Assembly (NCBI GenBank): GCA_001574975.1
Contig: KQ965756.1
Span: forward strand, 3,160 to 67,159
Direction of reading: 5' to 3'
Origin: Gonapodya prolifera JEL478
Taxonomy: Eukaryota; Monoblepharomycota; Monoblepharidomycetes; Monoblepharidales; Gonapodyaceae
Length of the DNA stretch: 64,000 bases
The notes under the pieces were generated by a model. That model made no database searches. It worked only from the letters and a program-made list of their open reading frames with translations, and was not told the DNA's origin. Below, piece by piece: positions 11,157 to 23,038 of this stretch (positions are counted from its first letter, which is position 1; the number at the start of each line of letters is the position of its first letter). The translations under genes were made by a program, and so were the position numbers.

Positions 11157-13248
11157 ATGCAGACGAGTGCGATCAACCCCGCAGTGCTGAGTCCACAGGA
11201 AGATGTCGACGATCTGCTGGACGGGCATCTGTCGCAGGAGAAACTGGTCGGTGGAGTCATGTGCGAAGATCACTTGGGGAAGACTCACATTTCATTCATC
11301 AGAGAAAGCTGGCGCATGAGGAAAATCTGGACAATGTCAAGCACCTGGAGCTGCAGTTCGACTCCAGGAGAAACGGATTTGCGAATATCGGAGAGTCGCT
11401 GCCAAACCTGCGCACTCTCATTCTCATCGCAGAGAGCTACGTCAGTTCGCTGAGGTGAACCCGACTCTCCCTACCACGGATTGTACACCAATAAGCCGAC
11501 TGACTACGCTACCGTCGCTTCAGAGAGCTCGGCTCGTCACTCCACCATATACAAGTCCTGTCAGTGTGCAACTGCAACATCACCGACCTCGACGGCGTCG
11601 CTGCGTTCTCTTCGATCAGGGAGCTCAGAGCGTCAGGGAACAGGATCTCGGATCTCTCGCCACTGTCGACGCTTGAACACCTCGAAACGCTGGATCTCAG
11701 AGAGTGAGTGCAAGGGACGGGGGGGTCGAGCGGTCCGACTGGAGCGAGCAATGCGAGCGGAGGGAAGACCCCGAGGCCTAGGCGCGTTAGTGCTGACCGA
11801 AGACTCTTTCGCGGAGCGAACCCGAGGCCTAGGCAGGAAGCGCTGACCGAGGCTGTCCGCCGGAGGCACATGATCTGCCCGAAGCGCGAATGGTGTAGCG
11901 CAAGCGCATGTTCCCGTCGGAGGCGAATGATCCACACGGAGCGGAATACTTTGCAGCACATTTTCTCACACATTGGTACCCGTTGTCGTCCCGTCTCCCC
12001 ACATTCACACCCACACACGCCCACAGAAACATCATCTCAGACGCCATCGACATCGACTACCTCGCGCTCGTGCCCACCCTCTCGTCGCTGTTTCTCGATG
12101 GCAACCCCGTTTCCCGCACCGAGTCCGACATCCTCGTCCTGGAGGGCGACCAGACCCGCGTAGAGGACCCGGAGGAGCGGTACAGGGGTATGGTGTTTGG
12201 GACCTTACCGGCACTCTTGCTGTTGGACGGTCAACCGCGCGGCGCAAAGCGCCCGCTCGCGTCGCCTGGTGGTGGGCGCACACCGGGGTCGGGGTCGGAA
12301 TCGGGATCGGGGTCGGCGCGCGCGTCGTCCGCGAGGTCGAGACGCGGTACGCCTAGGATGAGCTGGACGGATACGGGTCAAGGTACATGTTCCACCACCC
12401 TTCCCTTCTCTGCTTCTGCTTCTGTTTCCTGCATAATCGTGCTCACACACCCCGTTCACCCACTGCGATGCTAGATCTCACAACCGCGCACGCACAGACT
12501 CCCCCGAGCACTAGCACGAGCGCGGGCGCGTCCTTCCGCCGACCGTCAACACCCCTCCTTTCGAAATTCATGCCCGAGATCGCGGGGCAGGCGGCCGATA
12601 GCGACTTGACACGAGGTGCGTATCCTCCCCTGTCGCGTGTGAAACCGCCACCGCAATATCCCTATGCCCATACCTGACCCCACCACCAATCATACACCGA
12701 CTCCAGGCGGCGACATTCTATGCGGCGGCGGAGCACTCGCCCTCCTCCGGGCGCGGCGCAAATCCTCCCACTCAAGTGCGGGGTCACGATCCCTCCCGCC
12801 GACACCCACATCCCCCAGCATGGCGCTCCTCTCCTTCCCTTCCCCCTTCCCGCGCCCCTCATCGCAGCTCGACTACACTCCGCCTCCCACCGGTGGGGCC
12901 AGTCCCGCCGCGTCCAAATCGTCCCTGCACCCGACTCCGCCCGCAACTGCCGCGCCCTCGCCCCGCATAGCGTCTCCGCGGCGCACCCCGCCGCCCACTT
13001 CCGTGTCCCCGACCCCCCCGAAAGACGACGCCACTCCCCCGCACACGTTCCGGCGGCACAGGTACACGATTCCCGGCCCCGGTCCTGGCACTTTGCCTTC
13101 GAGGTCGCTGTTGGAGTACGCGTGCCCGCTCCAGGTGCAGCTGCAGCCGGCAGACATCGTCGATGGTACGTCTCCCGTCGTGATCATCTCCCCGCGGCGG
13201 AGATCGCACGGGGCCGGAGTGGGGGTGGGGGTGGGGTTTTCGCATTAG
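11157..13248 (+). CDS. LRRC56 / ODA8 homologue, leucine-rich-repeat dynein assembly factor
   Basis: LRRC56 (ODA8 in Chlamydomonas) is needed for outer dynein arm assembly and transport in cilia and flagella. The spliced product begins MQTSAINPAVLSPQEDVDDL. It then shows leucine-rich repeats: DNVKHLELQFDSRRNGFANI, SLPNLRTLIL, CNITDLDGVAAFSSIRELRA, GNRISDLSPLSTLEHLETLD, IDYLALVPTLSSLFLDGNPV. A conserved C-terminal patch (DSDLTRGGDILCGGGALALL) resembles vertebrate LRRC56, and a long Pro/Ser/Thr-rich tail ends at 13248. The splice after the first exon (near 11246) is uncertain, because the obvious donor is GTCGGT. The intron at 11704-12026 is an introner-like repeat. The gene is convergent with flagellar MNS1, 75 bp away. 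Confidence 0.88.
11704..12026 (+). mobile_element. Introner-like repeat forming an LRRC56 intron (323 nt)
   Basis: The intron splits ...LETLDLRE and NIISDAIDIDYL, with donor GTGAGTG and acceptor CCCACAG. Its core at 11744-11867 matches the core of the AP-2 alpha intron at 10279-10402, with the same strand sense relative to the host gene and almost the same total length (323 against 319 nt). The 3' part diverges into a C/A-rich tract before the acceptor. Both introns keep the reading frame when removed. Confidence 0.7.
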
Positions 13249-13322
13249 ATGGACGTGATTGACTCTTTACGGTTTTGCTTTATGGTACATATGAATGTTT
13301 ATTTACATATATTCGGTATCGC

Positions 13323-15331
13323 CTATGGTTGGCGAAAGGGTACGGTGATGTCGCGGTATTGGAAGCCTCGGTCACTGCTGGTGCTGGTGTTGGAACCGCT
13401 GCCGGAATTCTGCACGAGGGGCACGTCAGCACAAACGTCACTCAACAGCACACACCCCCAGCCGCACCCCCCCTTCCCACCCCACCCCAACCCACCTTGA
13501 TCAAACGCCTCCAAATCCTTATCATCCCTCAGCACGCCCTTTGGCAAGAACCCAACCAACCCCGCCGCATGCTCTCTGAGCAACCTCTGGCGCTCCATCT
13601 CAATGACCCCGCGGCGGTACGCCTCGAGATCCCTTGTCGCGCGGTCGAACTCGGCCTGCTGCGCGCGCTCGCGCTCCACGGCCGCCCGCCTGTCCGCGAT
13701 GATCCGGTCGATCTCCTTCTTGTAGTCGATCATACGTTGTCGCCGCGCACGGGCTGTGAGGTGCTCCAGGGCTTCGTCTTCTTTGTATTTCTTGAGGAGC
13801 TGTGTGTCGGTGCGGTATGGAGGGGGTGAGGTGGGGCGGTTTAACACGCAAATCGTGTGACGGCACGACACGGCATGAGACGACGCGTTCTGACAAAAAG
13901 CGCACAAGCGGGGGTCGCACTCACCGCTTCCAAAACCTTCTGCTCCTCGGCGCGCTCCTTCATCTCCCTCTCGCGCTTGACCTCCAGCATCTTCCTATAA
14001 CTATCCAGCATCTCCAACCGCGCCCTGATCCTCTTCTGCAGCATTTCCTGCTCCTTTTGCCGCTCGCGCTCGTCCTGTTCCGCCCTATGCACTTCAATCC
14101 TGAGCTCCTCCAGCTCGGCACGCACGCGTTCCCGCCCTTCGATCGTGCGGGCCACTTTCTCGTACAGCGCGTTCTGCTCCTCGGCTTTGCCCTTCTTTGC
14201 AGCAAGGGCCTCGGCCTCGCGCTTGGCAATGACGGCGGCGTGCTCGGCGATCCGCGCGTTCTCTTCGGCCTGTCGACGCAGCTCGTCACGCTTCCAGGCT
14301 TCCCGCTGGTTCAAGTGTTCCTGAAGGTCGCGCTGCGTCTCGGCTTGCTTGTCGAGCTCTGCGCGGCGTTCCCTAGAAGGGTGCGGGGTGTGAGCGGTGG
14401 TACCACATATGTATCATGGAAGCAACGAGGATTGCCCAAACTCACGACTCATCTTCCTCCTGAATCTTCCTGACGAGGTCGTCAATGACGGCCTTATCCT
14501 TGAGGAACTGCTCGTACTCGGCCTTCTTTCTGTCGACTCGGTCCTCCAATTGGCGCTGCAGCTCGTGCTTGTACGAGACCTGCTTCTCCATGTGAGCCCT
14601 TGCGCGCTCGTACTCCTCCTCGGCCTCCCGCTGGGCGTTGCGCTTGCGGTCTTCTGACAGCTTTGCTTCCTCGGCCTTGAGGAGCTGCTCGGCCAGCTGC
14701 TTCTCCTTGACCTGCAGGGACCGCTCCTTGTTCATGTAGGCGTAGTTGAGCTTCTGCTCGAGCTCCCTGAGCTCCAGGCTGGTCTCACGGATGCTCTGCA
14801 GCGTCTTTTCTTTGCGAAGGGCCTCGAGACGGTGGCGCTCTTCCTCTTTCGCGACGGCCTCGGCGTGCAGTTGCTGCGCGATGCGTTCTTGCTTGTGTCG
14901 TTCGAACTGGTGCGATGGGGGTAAATGGAGGAAGTCATTAGGAGAGACGAGACATGAATGGAGTCATTACTTCAGTGGTTTGATTGGAATGGCGAGCACG
15001 CGGAATACACACTGACCTCTTGAATTTCCGTCCGCCGCTGCTCGTACTCGCGGCGCTCTCTCTCCTCGCGCATCTTGCGCAGCATGTCGATGCGGTCCTC
15101 CTGGCTGTTTGCCTCTCGCATCAAGCTGTGCTGGCGCAGTTGCGAGGCGAGCTCTGTGCGCTCATACTCTTTCCTGCGCGACTCCTGTTGGCGACGCTCG
15201 AGGATAAGCCGGCTCTGCGCCTGGTGTGGAGGGGAGTGGAGAGGTGGGAGCGACAAATCAACGAGTTGATGGGGTGTAGACATGCGGTGACTCGGGAGTG
15301 GGAGCTCAGGGCGATGGCAGCAACGCACCAT
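13323..15331 (-). CDS. MNS1-like flagellar coiled-coil protein (TPH domain)
   Basis: MNS1 is a microtubule inner protein of axonemal doublets. Almost the whole product is a charged coiled coil: RKEYERTELASQLRQ, RKMREERERREYEQRR, EEYERARAHMEKQV, ENARIAEHAAVIAKRE, RKMLEVKREREMKERAEEQ. The C-terminal block MERQRLLREHAAGLVGFLPK with GVL matches the diagnostic MNS1 end (LLKEHATNLLGYLPKG in animals). The start is inferred: ATG at 15329-15331 is followed at once by a donor, and the acceptor at 15215 gives M-SRLILERRQQESRR. A final small exon near 13400 adds a serine-rich tail. With LRRC56 alongside, this implies that the organism builds a motile flagellum. Confidence 0.87.
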
Positions 15332-15492
15332 GGATCGTAGTGCAGATTGGGCTCAGCAGACGCAGCGAAGAATGGCAAGAATAGCCTGTGATGCGTACTC
15401 GGGGGTGTATTGGCCAGGAGCGTGACCGCGGCAGCATCCGAAGATCTATCGCTCCAACATTGACGGCAAAACCACAGGAAAATAGATGTCGA
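15332..15492. promoter_or_regulatory. Divergent intergenic region, MNS1 / SUN-domain gene
   Basis: About 160 bp separate the inferred start codons of MNS1 (minus) and the SUN-domain gene (plus). A minus-strand frame stays open through it, so part may be 5' leader of MNS1 or unrecognised coding sequence. No specific motif was identified. Confidence 0.35.
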
Positions 15493-18051
15493 ATGAATTC
15501 TTCCCGCGACACACGCAGAACTCGCACGCACGCACACGTCCCTCTCCTCCTCTTCCTCACTCTCGTCCTCTCCCTGGCGCTGCTCTCACTCGCACTCGCG
15601 GACTCGAAGGAACTGATCGTCGCCGCATCAGGCGATGACGTGGGACTGGCTGCGTTAGATCACGGAGCGGCGATGGGTGGCGGGAACGCTCGGGCGGATG
15701 TCGGCATGCAAGGTGAGAGAGCACCACTTCAACCTCAATGTCACATCCATTCATTCATTTTTGACTTCTCAAAGAGAAATCAAGCGATGATGTCTGCGTG
15801 CCGGCCACCGTGGAGCCGGATGACGTGCCAGTTGATGGGGAAACGACCGTCGCGGTCGGGGACGCACACAGCGATGACATACAGAAGGACCACCTCGCGC
15901 ATGTGCCCGAGGACACGGTATCCACTTCACCGGAAAGATCTCTAGCCCCATCTACAATCTCTGCGACCTCTGCAACCGTCGAACCCACCGACCAAGGAGA
16001 CACGCAAACCCCATCTACCCCAGCAAACCCCTCGTTCCCTACGCCTGCGCCAGACCTGCCTCTCATCCAACCCCTCCCATCCGCGCAAGCTTCCTCCTTC
16101 ACGGGCAAGGAGCGCTTCAACTTTGCCTCGCACGACTGCGCCGCCGCCATCCTCAAGGCCAACCCCGAAGCCACAGGCTCGACGGCCATCCTGAACGAGA
16201 ACCGGGACTCGTACATGCTGAACCGGTGCGCGGCCGCGCATCGGTTCGTCGTGGTGGAGCTGTGCGAGGACGCCTTTGTCGACACGCTCGTGCTCGCCAA
16301 CCTCGAATTCTTCTCCTCCACATTCCGCGACGTCCGCGTCCAGATCAGCAAGCGGTACCCGCCCACGCGCGGGGTGTGGGATGATCTGGCGCTCCTCCGG
16401 GCCCGCAACGCAAGGGAACTGCAGGTGTTCCGCGTCGTTAGCAGGACGTGGGCGCGCTACGTCCGGCTTGAGTTCCTCACGCGCCACGGGTACGAGTCGC
16501 TGTGCCCGCTCACCCTGCTGCGCGTGCATGGGCGCCCCATGACGGACGACTTTGCCGAAGACGAGGCGCTGCGGCCGGGTACGAGCGCAGAGTCGGACAG
16601 CTTGCTCGACTCGCTCGTCAAGCTGCCCTCGCCAGAGGCGGAGCGCAAGATGGACGAGGATTTCGGTGTGCTCATGCCCGACGACCTGTCCATTTCCATA
16701 TCCGGGTCGTTGTTGGAGCCCTCCACCTCTGCGTGGGGCACCAAGCGCATTGGCTCTGGCAGCGGCCGCACATCCACCGAAGAGCACCCGCTTTCCGAAG
16801 CAGAGTGCACCCCACCGTCACCCGAATTCCCATCACGCCTCCGACCTGACCAAACCTTCCCACTCGCCGTGTCTGTGCCTGTGCATGTGCGGGCCTCTCC
16901 CGCACCAGACCTACGCCGACTCTTCGACGCCCGGTTCAAACAACACAAATCGCGCCCTCCACCTGACGACCAACCCCACGGCGCGTCGGGGGACATCCCC
17001 GCCGACGCGTCGTCCGCGCAAGAAGGGTACTTCCGCTCCATGCTGAAGCGGATCTCGCACCTGGAACGCAACGGCACCTCGGTGCTGGCCTACTTGGAGG
17101 ACCAAGGCGCAGTCTTAGCGGCGTGGATGGCCGAGGCGAGGGACGCCGTGTGGGTCCTGGCCGCAAACACGTCGGGGGAACTTTACGCGATTGTGAGCGC
17201 TTGTGAACCGTGACCTGTGTGACCGAGTGCACTAACCTTTTTTTTTCGTCACGATATGGGATTCAGAAAGAGTACCAGCGAGACAGCGAGACAAGGTTCG
17301 ACCACCGCATCACGTTAATAGAGTCACGAGTGAGCATCGTTATCATATGGCAGCGGCGTCCCAAACATCTAACCACCACCCGCGAACTGGGCTACTCCAG
17401 TTGACCAGGATTGAGTACCTGCTTATCGTCATCTTCGCCGCCATCGTGGCCCACCTTGTGCTGCCGGACGTCAAACCATTCTGGCTTCGCACAAGTTCCA
17501 AACCCGAGCTGCCCGCCATGACCGTCGTTGGCGCTTCCGCTGTACAACAGGACCAGGAACAAAGGGAGCGCCTTGTGTCCCGCCAGACGACGCGGATCAG
17601 CTCCGTCCACCACGCGACCCTCGAGAAGATCCCCGAGTACTACGCCTTTTCTCTGCACAGCCGCAAACGCAAGAAACGGTTGAACGCGCCCAAGCAGCTA
17701 CGTGTGTCGCCCGTTCGGACCGCGCGAGCGTTGGGTCACCAACCGGAGAGCCACGCCGTGGGGCAGTTGTTTGCAAGTATGGGTAAGCCGCCGACCTTCA
17801 CGGTTGCAGGCGACGAATCGCACCCGCTACCGGCGCTTGGCACGGGTCTGGACGAGACGACCGGCCACGACATGATTGAACCGGACGGGGTGCCACAATC
17901 AGAAGCGTACTTCCCACCGCTGCAAGCCACCCCGCACGACCCGCCACAAGTCGTGCCAAGCGTTCCCGATGACTCAGACGGCGCGTCCGAACCGCTCGAC
18001 CCTGCCGACTCGGCGTGGACGGACGATCCTCCCCCTGGCGGGGTATCGTAG
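15493..18051 (+). CDS. SUN-domain ER/nuclear-envelope membrane protein (Slp1/SUCO-like)
   Basis: This protein belongs to the mid-SUN group (yeast Slp1, human SUCO), which acts in the ER lumen or at the nuclear envelope. It starts MNSSRDTRRT and has a signal-peptide-like stretch, HVPLLLFLTLVLSLALLSLA. An acidic, Ser/Thr-rich linker precedes the SUN domain, which shows FNFASHDCAAAILKANPEAT, ILNENRDSYMLNRC, FVVVELCEDAFVDTLVLANL, TFRDVRVQI and FLTRHGYESLCPLTLLRVHG. After a second linker come MLKRISHLERNGTSVLAYLE and a short coiled coil ending ITLIESR. A transmembrane helix (EYLLIVIFAAIVAHLVL) and a basic then acidic tail end at 18051. The mid-protein SUN domain with a C-terminal membrane helix is typical of the Slp1 group rather than of LINC-complex SUN proteins. 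Confidence 0.88.
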
Positions 18052-18111
18052 AGGCACACTGACTGTATATGTATATCCGTGACAGTGATGTACTGCGTAA
18101 TGCTATTGACG

Positions 18112-20302
18112 CTATCGCAACGCTGCCACAATGAGGTCGTACAGACCTTTGGCTTTTCCGAGCAACGACGGACGGTACATCATGTCGTTCAGCGCGACCA
18201 CGAACGACGCGCCCGTTGGTTTCAAGGGGTACTGCAGCGGCGGGGGTATCCCCGTTCGCACGCCCGGTATCCTTTGGACAGGATTCGATATGGATACGCC
18301 ACGGGGCGGCAAAAACAAGTCCATTCGCACTCACCGGTCAGTAGTCATGGCGCGCGCCCAGCATTGGCCCCTGAGTCCCTCCACTCCCGCGAACCTGTCA
18401 AACCCGCTAACGCCGACGCCGCCGAACGGAAGGCTCTGGCAGAGGTAGTTGATGGCGAAGTCGTTGACGTTGCTCATCCCCGTGCGAAGACCCTTCATCA
18501 GCCGCTCGCCCCTGCGCGAGTCAAGGGTGAACACGGAGCTGCCGAGACCGAAGGGACTCGAGTTTGCGATGGACAGGGCTTCCTCGTCAGTTTTGAATTT
18601 CATCACTACTGCGACGGGCCCGAACACCTCGTGCTGCGAAATGTCCATTGCAGGTGTTACGTCGACAAGCAGGGTGGGTGTGTAGTATTGGCCTTGCGGG
18701 TACTTGGGATGGACGTAGGGCTTGCCACCAGCGAGAAGGCGAGCGCCTTTTTGAACGGCATCGTCGATGAGCGGCTGGATTGCAGTCTGCTCGAGTTCAC
18801 ACACGCAATTTCATCGAGGATATAGAGTCAATGTACGTATAAGTGTGAACAACGAGTGGCACACACTTACATAAGTCGCCATTGTCATCGCACCACAGTC
18901 CACTTGCTCCTCCAGAGGAGCTCCCACTCGAATGGATTGCACCGTCTTGTGGAGGTCAGCGATAAGTTTATCATAAATCTTTTCATGCGCTATGATGCGC
19001 TCGAGACCTGTGTGAAAATGATTTGTTTGATTTGACAAGCCCCGGGCAACAGTCAACAACTCACCAATGCAGTTCTGACCACAGTTTTGGAACACACCAC
19101 GCAACACCATAGGAACCACTTGCCCATAGTCTGCATCGTCACAAATAATGGCGCAGTCCTTCCCGCCCAATTCCAGGACCACTGGCGTGAGAGTTTCGCT
19201 GGCGTGCTTCATCACTGCTTTCCCGACTTTTGGACTGCCGATAAAAATAACTTTGTCGCACCGCTCTACAACGGCTTCTCCAGCTTCCTGGAACCCGTTA
19301 ATGAATTGAACAAGCCGTGGGTCACATCCGTGGGCCTCAAGCGCGCCGCGGAGGACACGTTCCCAATACTGTGAAGACCAAGCCACCCACTCGGAACATT
19401 TGACGACGGCGGCGTTGCCACACATCAAAGCGGTAATGACGGGACCGAAGGTCTTTGGGAGAGGGGAATCGGGGTCATTCACGAAAGGAATGTTGTTGCT
19501 GATGCTGATTGACTCACGTTGTGAAAGGGGTAGTTCCAGCTGACAATGGCCCCCATCACACCAACGGGGACATACTCGACCCGCGGTGATTTGTGGATTG
19601 TCATTGGTCCTACACCGCGATACTCCGGTTTGAGCAGACTCTCTCCGTTGCTGATTGTCCATCTGAGCTTTTCCAGCGTTGTTATCACTTCTCCGAAGCC
19701 CGCATCAACAGCTTTAAAGGAACAGTGAAGTAGAGATTTCGTGATGTTCGGAAGACCAACTCACTCGTCTTCCCGGAATCGCGGCACGCAACACGCGCAA
19801 TCTCCTCTTGGTTGTTCACGCACCAATCCAAGAGGGTTCGTAAAATTGCCCTCCGTGTCTCGAAACTTGTTTGCGCGTAAGTGCGCTGTGCTTCCCGTGC
19901 TTCATTTATCTTTTGGTACACTTCCAACCGTGAAAGAGCCTTGACTCGTCCAAGGAGGCGTCCCGTCGCGGGATCGTAGCAGACAATAGAATTCGGATCT
20001 TTCGGGTCCTATTTGAATTAAAATGATGAGCGAATTCCCCCGCACTAAAGCATCGACCACTACAGTACTCGTATGTTTGGTTTTTCAAGCACGATGCCAC
20101 TCTTCCAGGATAGATCAGCCTCTTCAAACATGAATCATCGTGAATCACACCCCGTGAAACTCCTGTTACAGGTTACAAGCAAGGTGAAGAACGCACCAGG
20201 AGGGGGAACAGATTTGATCCTTTTGATGTCAGGGGATCTCCAGAAGTATCCCGAAAGTGCAATGATCGCAACGACCGCAACAGCGACACCCAGAAGTTCC
20301 AT
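18112..20302 (-). CDS. Membrane-anchored aldehyde dehydrogenase (Msc7-like)
   Basis: This is an NAD(P)-dependent aldehyde dehydrogenase of the fungal Msc7 type. It starts MELLGVAVAVVAIIALSGYF, an N-terminal membrane anchor absent from soluble ALDHs. Catalytic-domain exons include AREAQRTYAQTSFETRRAIL, CVNNQEEIARVACRDSGKT, VVKCSEWVAWSSQYW, VIFIGSPKVGKAVM, LELGGKDCAIICDDADYG with the general-base glutamate, and FQNCGQNCIG with the nucleophilic cysteine. Later blocks are EVFGPVAVVMKFKTDEEALS and LPFGGVGVSGFDRFAGVEGL. The last exon gives NPVQRIPGVRTGIPPPLQYP and ends GKAKGLYDLIVAALR at 18112. It is tail-to-tail with the SUN gene, 60 bp away. Substrate is unknown; Msc7 homologues are ER-associated. 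Confidence 0.92.
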
Positions 20303-20634
20303 TTTCGACAGAGCCGAAGTATAGAAAGAATGGACAGGGGGGCCGCAACATAATTTATCTGGTCGGGGCCACAAATGCTTCGCCCATCGTTCTTGAATCA
20401 TGGATGTGACATGTGAAGGGAAAATCTTCTGGTGTTCAAGAGCGAGCGTTCCCCAGCGATATGTTGGGAGTCTAATTGTGTGAGCGCGCATAGTTTCTAA
20501 AGGAAGGTTTGACTGTTGTATATTCGTTCTCAGACTTCGAGGGTATCATGAAAGGACTAATGTACTGCTATTTGTAGCCGTCTAAGTAATTGAAAGTCTG
20601 TTTGGTGTCGTGGACCGAAAGACGTCGAGGAGGA
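20303..20634. other. Intergenic, nothing recognised
   Basis: About 330 bp lie between the start of the Msc7-like gene and the stop of the sterol oxidase gene, both on the minus strand. The interval should hold the promoter of the former and the 3' end of the latter. No gene or repeat was seen. Confidence 0.4.
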
Positions 20635-21910
20635 TCACTCTAGTTTCTTCGCAGCGCTCTCCTCTGCGGCAACCTTTGCCTTCCACTGATTGTAGGCTAT
20701 GTACCGCGAAACCAGTTCATCAACCAAAAGTGTTTTATTTTGTGAAGCTCGCTTTTGTCTCGACTCACAGGCGTCAGTGCCGAAAATCCAGTCCCACCAC
20801 CTGAACGTAGACGAGTAGTTCCCTAGGAAGTTCTGGAGCAGCAAACAATGAGTTTGAGTACGAAGATGATATAGCAATCGGGACTAACCATGTGGTGGAA
20901 GTCGTGGAAATCAGCCCCTGCAAAGTAGAGAGCAAAGCATGTTTGCGAGGGCCTCCCCCAATAGTAATATGACGTCCAACGTTCAACTCACCACCAACGA
21001 AGGGCAAAAATCGCCGCAAAGACCAGGGAAAATCGTAACCTGAGTGTGCATCAATTTCTTGCACGATTCTGACCGAGATCCATGCAAAAACACTGATGAT
21101 GTGCAGGTCGCCAGTTGCAACCACCAAAAGAAGGGGGCCTCCGATAGTCCCCAAACCAAGTATAAGGGTTTCCAGAGGATGGGCGTACTCGCCCACGATG
21201 GCGAATGGAGCTTGGAACTCGTGGTGGATTTTGTGAATGTTTTTATAGAATGGCCCATAGTGAAGAAGTGAATGGAAGACGTAGTGGTAGAAGTCTTCAA
21301 ACACAAGGCAGAATGCGACTTGGGAAAGCATTTTGGTACTTCAGGAATGGGTGAGCTTTGGTGAGAGTGTGTCAGCATTTAACTCTCACATCGGTGGAAA
21401 TGGCTCGGTTATTCCCATTCCAAAGAATCTCGCGATGGGATGGAATCCGATTTCAAGTGGAAGCTGGATGAAAAATTGACTGAACAGGAGGTATCTAAGG
21501 AGAGAAGCAACCCGTTTAAATCAATCGCAAGATGAAAGATGGAAAAAGGCATTACCGTAAGCATTTCCAGTAGTTCTCAGTCGTGTTGGGCTTGTTTCGT
21601 TGTATTTTGTATTTATGCATGGACGGGATGAAGTCGCAAAGGAAGTATGGAAGCGCTCTGACGAATGAAACGACTTGGGCGCTCAACACAAGAGACCCGA
21701 ATAAGTATTTGAGCACTTACGCCAAAAAGTAAGTGACCTATTTACGGGCCATGATGTCAACAGGCGACTTGGGATCGCACCGCGAACTTCACTCACTTGG
21801 TGCATCGTGAACGCGGCGATTGTCAACACGAGCATCTCATTCCTGCCCACGTAGAGCGATTGCCACCAAGCCTCCAATCCTCTGTAGTTCGTCTCGATCC
21901 AAGCTTCCAT
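20635..21910 (-). CDS. C4-methyl sterol oxidase (ERG25/MSMO1 family)
   Basis: This is an ER di-iron oxidase of the fatty acid hydroxylase superfamily that removes C4 methyl groups in ergosterol synthesis. It starts MEAWIETNYRGLEAWWQSLY, as ERG25 proteins do. The metal-binding histidines are present in order: HSLLH in YHYVFHSLLHYGPFYKNIHK, HKIHH just after, and HDFHH near the end. Hydrophobic stretches such as GGPLLLVVATGDLHIISVFA lie between them. GNYSSTFRWWDWIFGTDA follows the last histidine box, and the protein ends KKLE at 20635. The family's usual length and box order are kept. A related role in other sterol or fatty-acid hydroxylations is less likely given the close ERG25 match. Confidence 0.92.
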
Positions 21911-22247
21911 CGTGACGGTTTTAGGCTCTACGGCGAAGCTTTAGGAGCAACAACTCTCAGAGCTGAAAGGGAAAATCCTGGACGAGATTGTAGAAGCTGA
22001 AGCTGTTTCAGTGGGACTGGGAGAGTTGAATTCTCTCGATAAAAGGGCTGCAGTGAGCAATGCACAACCGGATAAATAGACTTCTGGTGAAGTGCCAGCT
22101 TGAACTTCGCCCAAGCACTTAGAGTCACTGAAAAAACCCTCCAAACAATAATACATGTTCATTTAACAATAAGGTGAAGATTTGTTACAGCCCAAACGAA
22201 GCTCATTCAACCTGCAGCACAATTTTTACAGTCCAAACGAAGTTCAT
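21911..22247. other. Intergenic region with a 41-bp tandem duplication
   Basis: Between the ERG25 start and the TRAPPC4 stop I see no gene. Two tandem 41-bp units at 22185-22225 and 22226-22266, with about five differences, straddle the TRAPPC4 stop codon; the left unit is downstream of the gene. Confidence 0.6.
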
Positions 22248-22934
22248 TCAGCCTGCAGCACCGTTTATTAATCTCACAAATCTGAGCAAATTGGCCTCAA
22301 ATAGTTCGGCCCTGATGGGCATATCAGGGTTAGTAAACGGATTCTTCATCACGAAATCGGAATCTGCTCGCCATCATTCAAATCAATTTGTAAGACCATC
22401 ACAAATTCATCACCCTGTCTGGAAAAGAACTCACATATCTCATAGATTCGACGCATTATTGTATCAGACGAGGTCTGATTTGGGTCCGTTATTAAAATGA
22501 ACTTGGTGCCTGCGGGGATGTTCTGAACGGAGTTGAAAGGAGGGTTCAAGGCCAAGAGACTCAACCTGTCAATGTTTGAAAGCAATGCAGTTTGAATGTG
22601 TCCGTCTCGAGCAACTCCAGACCTGAAGATCCCGGAACGGGTGAAATTCGTGCTGTGATGGCATGAATCCTGCCAGTTACATTCCAAGTCGTTGGATACT
22701 TTAGTCAAGCTTGATACCTTCAGCATACAATCGCTCACCCGTGTAACGTGCCTGCGAGAACGAGGTACTCGTTGTTAGAAAGTCGTTCCAGACTACCAGA
22801 GTAATCCTTGTTGAACACCAATCCTCCCGCCTATGCGTGAAGTGAAAAGAAACACATCCAGAGAGTAGAATGAAGTTTGTGCTTCATAACGAAAAGATGC
22901 CCACTTTATTGATTATGTAAATTGAGAAGATCAT
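22248..22934 (-). CDS. TRAPP complex subunit 4 (Trs23)
   Basis: TRAPPC4 is a longin-like core subunit of the TRAPP Rab-GEF acting on Ypt1/Rab1 at ER-Golgi membranes. The first exon (ATG at 22932-22934) encodes [10 protein letters not shown]. It splices to [20 protein letters not shown] and [11 protein letters not shown], then to [20 protein letters not shown] and [13 protein letters not shown], then to [20 protein letters not shown] with IYEI, and finally to [20 protein letters not shown]. It ends LINGAAG at 22248. These blocks match human TRAPPC4 along its length ([31 protein letters not shown]). It is shorter than the human protein in the middle, as expected for the fungal Trs23 core without a long insertion. 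Confidence 0.92.
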
Positions 22935-23038
22935 TGAAAGGTTCGACTTGTGACCAAAGCCCAATTAATATCTATTATTGCATCAATATTTACAGAACAA
23001 TATAGTGTATGCACCAAATTAGCTGTGAATTTTGGATC

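Noticed and set aside
10925-11458. Plus-strand frames of 177-190 codons around the AP-2/LRRC56 promoter
   Set aside because: They span the divergent promoter and the LRRC56 first exons; the LRRC56 reading from 11157 is supported by family motifs.
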